A stretch of 5,066 bases of DNA, taken from the NCBI GenBank assembly GCA_028293265.1, contig JAQGPB010000636.1, positions 1 to 5,066 on the forward strand. The letters are read 5' to 3'. Shown here one piece after another: positions 4,471 to 5,066 of this stretch. The first letter of the stretch is position 1. Each line of letters begins with the position of its first letter. Under the pieces are notes generated by a model, which ran no database searches, was not told the origin of the DNA, and saw nothing but the letters and a program-made list of their open reading frames with translations. The stretch is from Pedosphaera sp. (GTDB lineage Bacteria > Verrucomicrobiota > Verrucomicrobiae > Limisphaerales > Pedosphaeraceae). A program made the position numbers and the translations under genes.

Positions 4471-5066
4471 TCACGGCCTTCCGTTTGCAAGATGATGCTG
4501 GATGAACACCTCCACATCCTCGGGCGTTCCCAAGCTGTGCATCGTTCCCCCGGGCAGATGATGTGTCCGGATATTTTTCCCGGCCAGGATCAATTCATTG
4601 TAAACCGGGCAGACAAAAAACTGCCCGCTCGTCGTCAGCCCCTTCAAGATCATCCGCTCCGCCGCCCCGATCAAATCCCGCCCGCGCCGGAAATAATACA
4701 GCCCCGCCGTCGCCTGCTTGCTGATCGGCCGCTTCTCCGCCACCGCCACCACGCGGCCTTGCCCGTCAGTCTTCGCGAACGACCAGCGCGGATGCGTCGC
4801 GGTAAAGGTGAGAATGCACCCGTCCACTCCCGGTTCACGGCAGGCCGCGTAAAACGGCTCCAAGCTCGTCCCAATAAACTGGTCCCCGTTCGCCACCAAA
4901 ACTTCCTCGTCAAGATTCAGGTGGTCCACCGCCAGCAAAACCGAGCAAAGCGCCCCCGCCGTTTCATTCTCCAATGCCATCACCCGGCACCCCGGCGCCA
5001 GCAAACGCAGCATGTCGCCCAGGTAAAATTGCGACACCTGCTCCTTCCGGCAGATGAACGTGAACT
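4471..5066 (-). CDS. Sugar-phosphate nucleotidyltransferase-like protein (start outside window)
   Basis: The frame is open to the window edge, so the N-terminal nucleotide-binding G-x-G-x-R region is missing; 197 residues are visible. A GTG at 5037 is in frame, but similarity continues upstream of it (FTFICRKEQ), so it is not the start. Family features in order: a 'P-G-C-R-V-M-A-L-E-N-E-T-A-G-A-L-C-S-V-L-L-A' segment, like the T-x-G-x-x-x-S/T-x-L-x-A helix of NTP transferases; V-L-V-A-N-G-D-Q-F-I, with the metal-binding aspartate expected in such enzymes; W-S-F-A-K-T-D-G-Q-G-R-V with E-K-R-P-I-S, the usual strand, turn and lysine region; A-G-L-Y-Y-F; P-V-Y-N-E-L-I; and the end M-H-S-L-G-T-P-E-D-V-E-V-F. 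The fold forms nucleotide sugars from sugar phosphates for envelope glycans; the substrate cannot be told. The two small membrane proteins follow on the same strand. Confidence 0.85.
   Translation of the reverse strand, partial: FTFICRKEQVSQFYLGDMLRLLAPGCRVMALENETAGALCSVLLAVDHLNLDEEVLVANGDQFIGTSLEPFYAACREPGVDGCILTFTATHPRWSFAKTDGQGRVVAVAEKRPISKQATAGLYYFRRGRDLIGAAERMILKGLTTSGQFFVCPVYNELILAGKNIRTHHLPGGTMHSLGTPEDVEVFIQHHLANGRP

Noticed and set aside
5035..5037. GTG as the start of the nucleotidyltransferase gene
   Set aside because: The frame stays open to the window edge and the upstream residues continue the family pattern; the N-terminal nucleotide-binding part must lie outside.

Overview
The window looks like a chromosomal segment from a GC-rich, Gram-negative-type bacterium, most likely a verrucomicrobial relative (Pedosphaera/Limisphaera-like). 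The placement is an inference. It rests on the gene mix: a thi cluster, a DR2241-type Fe-S protein, an exported TlpA-like protein, a lipid A N-terminal-domain protein, and small membrane proteins of a kind I do not recognise. It also rests on the near absence of Shine-Dalgarno sequences and on a heptad-periodic intergenic repeat. No phage, transposase, CRISPR array, tRNA or rRNA is visible.

Left part (1-1347, + strand): the end of a thiamine thiazole-synthesis operon. It holds the C-terminal third of ThiH (2-iminoacetate synthase, cut by the window edge), then a complete DUF2071/YqjF-like protein whose ATG overlaps the thiH stop (ATGA), then a complete ThiS ending in Gly-Gly. ThiH makes dehydroglycine and ThiS carries sulfur to the thiazole synthase ThiG, which is expected upstream of the window. 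The DUF2071 gene is an uncommon guest between them.

Middle (1348-1498): a 151-base spacer almost filled by a long imperfect palindrome. Both arms are built from 7-base units in register, with an outer stem matching at 23 of 25 positions. It ends 8 bases before the next start codon.

Centre (1499-3757, + strand): a stand-alone DR2241-like protein with four cysteines expected to bind a 4Fe-4S cluster and no attached CbiX chelatase domain; an exported thioredoxin-fold protein of the TlpA/ResA type with a WCGPC motif and a helical N-terminal extension; and a short membrane protein with a lipid A biosynthesis N-terminal (LAB_N) domain plus a C-terminal zinc ribbon.

Right part (3768-5066, - strand): convergent with the above, only 10 bases separating the stop codons. 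In order of transcription it holds a sugar-nucleotidyltransferase (start outside the window) and two small single-pass membrane proteins, 3 bases apart, that share a Y-x-K-T-H-P-D-x7-Y motif and look like diverged tandem paralogues. I see no single new defence or metabolic system. The best leads are the heptad palindrome, the paralogous membrane-protein pair, the LAB_N-zinc ribbon fusion and the DUF2071 gene inside the thi operon.
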